Shown piece by piece: positions 32,701-33,873 of a stretch of 33,873 nucleotides of DNA. Position 1 is the first letter of the stretch; every line of letters begins with the position of its first letter. The stretch lies in assembly GCA_020072655.1 (NCBI GenBank), contig JAIQGH010000009.1, forward strand, positions 1 to 33,873, read 5' to 3'. The notes under the pieces were generated by a model that saw only the letters and a program-made list of their open reading frames with translations, was not told where the DNA came from and did no database searches. Made by a program: the position numbers and the translations under genes. The stretch comes from Terriglobia bacterium. Lineage in GTDB: Bacteria > Acidobacteriota > Terriglobia > UBA7540.

Positions 32701-33532
32701 GACGCTGCGTTTAGTATCAGATGCGCAGAGGGGTTTCGAGACGTCCCTGCAGGGAGTTGATGGTGAGTGTATGGGTCGGGCTCCTGAAACACCTTGTGAC
32801 CCGCGTTCGGACCGCCCACCCGCACCAGGACGTCGTACTCGCGCGAAAGATACGAAGTAATATGTCCTTTCCCTTCGCTGCCGTATTGCCCACCAACGAC
32901 GACATCCACGCGTTTGTCATAGGCTCGCGAAAACAGGCCGAGATGCGTAGCAGCTCTGACAAGAACCGCTTGCTGCAAGCATCGGCTGGTGTCAATTACG
33001 AAATCTGCGGGGTCTTCCAGCTCCTTGACTCGAGCCTCGGTTTTGTCCTTTTGGGCCTCTGAGAACGACACCAGCTCAGCAGAGCCCGCTGACGGTCGTC
33101 GCTTATAGCGCTCCTCGAGTACTTTGTCAGGTGCTTTTAAGTGGATGTGAACGACACTGAAGGAATATGCCTGTCGTATCGCTCTGATCTGGTCAGGAAT
33201 CCGCACCGCGTCCACCACGAGCCTCGCGTCGGGGCCGGCCGAACCAAGGTCCCTTATGGCGCGCGCCAAAGCATCCCTCACCCAGCGCCCTCTGGTCTCA
33301 TGGTCAAGAGTATTGCCAAACTTCTGCATTTCGAGGCGATCGGACTCAATCTCCCTGCCGAGCCTCTCGCGAGCGAGGGTTCGAATCACGTCCTTGGTTT
33401 TCACCACTTGAAAACCGAATTGGTCTTTCAGCAGATTTGAGAGGGTTGACTTTCCCGACCGAATCTTCCCCGAAAGCAACACAATCTGCTTTGGCACGGA
33501 ATACACCTCTCACCAGCGGTCTGGGCTCCCTA

Positions 33533-33672
33533 CTAAATTGGCAAGGTTGATTGCCGCGCAGTTGCTCTTTCCGCTGACGACGGCAAATCGTAGACGGTCA
33601 CCTCAATGCCCCTGTGGCAGAGTGTCTCCTCGACGATCTCGCTCACAATGTCCCATGACCCGCCAGCTTCGC
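33533..33672 (-). pseudogene. C-terminal remnant of a gene truncated by the IS3 element
   Basis: Between the IS3 end and the kinase-PurZ gene one minus-strand frame reads EAGGSWDIVSEIVEETLC, HRGIEVTVYDLP, then SSAERATARQSTLPI and a stop at 33533. The heptad-like helix and beta-strand alternation look like real protein, and its stop lies 35 bases before the kinase start. It is probably the end of an upstream operon gene cut off by the IS3. The family is not recognisable from about 45 residues. Confidence 0.5.
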
Positions 33673-33873
33673 TGACCTGCCCCCTTCTGTGGTCCAATCA
33701 TAATGTGAGTTCCGGGGTTGAAATCAACTCCTTAGTCAGGAAGGCGAGGGGCGTGGGGGGAGACGCCCCTCGCGCGGCGGCCTGGGCCGCGAACTCCTCG
33801 GGCGTCTGATACCCCAGCGCGCTATGCGGGCGCGCCTGGTTGTAATCCCTCCGCCACATCTCGATCTTCTCTC
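33673..33873 (-). mobile_element. IS3-family insertion sequence, partial
   Basis: The transposase end and a terminal sequence starting TGACCTGCCCCCTTCTGTGG, with TG at the outer edge as in IS3 elements, mark one terminus. The rest lies beyond the right edge of the window. Confidence 0.78.
33698..33873 (-). CDS. IS3-family transposase OrfB, C-terminal part
   Basis: The frame entering from the right edge reads EKIEMWRRDYNQARPHSALG, then YQTPEEFAAQ, the characteristic end of the IS3-group integrase-like OrfB (DYN..RPHSALGY.TP.EFA). About 25 less conserved residues and a TGA at 33698-33700 follow. The DDE catalytic residues lie outside the window. Confidence 0.9.
   Translation of the reverse strand, partial: EKIEMWRRDYNQARPHSALGYQTPEEFAAQAAARGASPPTPLAFLTKELISTPELTL

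Larger units (their letters stand above)
31600..32713 (+). mobile_element. IS630-family insertion sequence, complete
   Basis: The 1110-bp element (31602-32711) is flanked by TA on each side (31600-31601 and 32712-32713), the target duplication of the IS630/Tc1 group. Its inverted ends match over 27 bases with one mismatch: AACGCAGCGTC, one variable base, then TAAGTAATTGCGCAT. Two overlapping reading frames encode a DDE transposase. The ends and frames look undamaged, so insertion was probably recent. Confidence 0.95.
30757..33497 (-). pseudogene. (d)NMP kinase-PurZ-like fusion split by IS630
   Basis: The two parts, 33497-32712 and 31599-30757, join at a TA with the frame intact and give 542 residues. 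Residues 1-190 are a P-loop nucleotide kinase: Walker A GKIRSGKST (10-18), VVDAVRIPDQ and HIHLKAPDKVLEERYKRRP. Residues ~196-542 are a short adenylosuccinate-synthetase homologue: VVGGQYGSEGKG (about 200-211), VGGPNAGH (His 234), HHQLPAG, STGQGVG, ILIEGTQGAGL, HGSYPHVTSRDT and RRVGEFDW. In PurA the loop is GDEGKG with a catalytic Asp; Ser at that place and a domain of ~345 rather than ~430 residues point to PurZ, which makes succino-2-amino-dAMP from dGMP. GTG 33497 has GAGAGG eight bases upstream. The insertion follows codon 262, so the copy is inactive unless excised. Confidence 0.88.

Overview
The window is about 34 kb of GC-rich bacterial chromosome. It most resembles an Acidobacteriota (Terriglobia-like) soil genome. 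The reasons are a secreted plant-sugar repertoire (GH27, GH3 with PA14, rhamnulokinase-type kinase, ACS-type MFS carrier), a fused alpha/beta 2-oxoacid dehydrogenase E1, many intergenic hairpin repeats, and a dispersed 'GTCATTCTGAGCG..GAAGAATC' repeat. The assignment is inference; there is no rRNA or complete tRNA to anchor it.

Layout. 1-10.3 kb is ordinary metabolism and envelope: an SH3-domain protein, an alpha/beta hydrolase, a small zinc-ribbon protein, the fused E1 dehydrogenase with a good promoter, a membrane protein, a glycine-zipper envelope protein, a membrane-anchored cytochrome c, a GH27 alpha-galactosidase and a cytochrome P450. 10.7-12.3 kb is a two-gene operon of defence-island flavour: a zinc ribbon joined to a nucleoside-deoxyribosyltransferase-like domain, followed by a conserved unknown. 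12.3-13.7 kb is repeat-rich spacer with a 132-bp tandem duplication and a GlsB/YeaQ membrane protein. 13.7-17.6 kb is a helicase/exonuclease pair matching MrfA-MrfB (YprA-YprB). Both genes end with a stop codon supplied by a small inverted-repeat element, and the helicase carries an in-frame insertion of a low-complexity repeat family that is otherwise intergenic.

17.7-28.4 kb is a sugar-use region, all on the minus strand: GH3 glycosidase with PA14 domain, MFS permease, rhamnulokinase-like kinase, an exported protein of five HPW-type repeats, then an operon (sugar isomerase, Asp/Glu racemase-like enzyme, MFS carrier). That operon has a recognisable promoter overlapped by a 19-bp palindromic operator. 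A 34-bp block is shared upstream of the kinase and upstream of this operon.

28.6-33.9 kb is an accessory island. It starts at the 5' half of a tRNA-Leu(UAA)-like sequence and an AT-rich stretch with iterated GTAACC motifs, and it runs into a partial IS3 element at the right edge. Its core is a tightly packed minus-strand operon: a P-loop (d)NMP-kinase domain fused to a short PurA homologue; a directly abutting ADP-ribosyltransferase-like (DUF7002-type) protein; a possible 53-aa ORF with a good ribosome binding site; and a 209-aa unknown. The PurA domain has GSEGKG in place of GDEGKG, the substitution associated with the phage 2-aminoadenine enzyme PurZ. An IS630-family element splits the kinase-PurZ gene at a TA dinucleotide; removing it with one TA restores an intact 542-codon frame. 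A truncated upstream ORF lies between this gene and the IS3. This cassette is the strongest candidate here for an undescribed nucleotide-based system.
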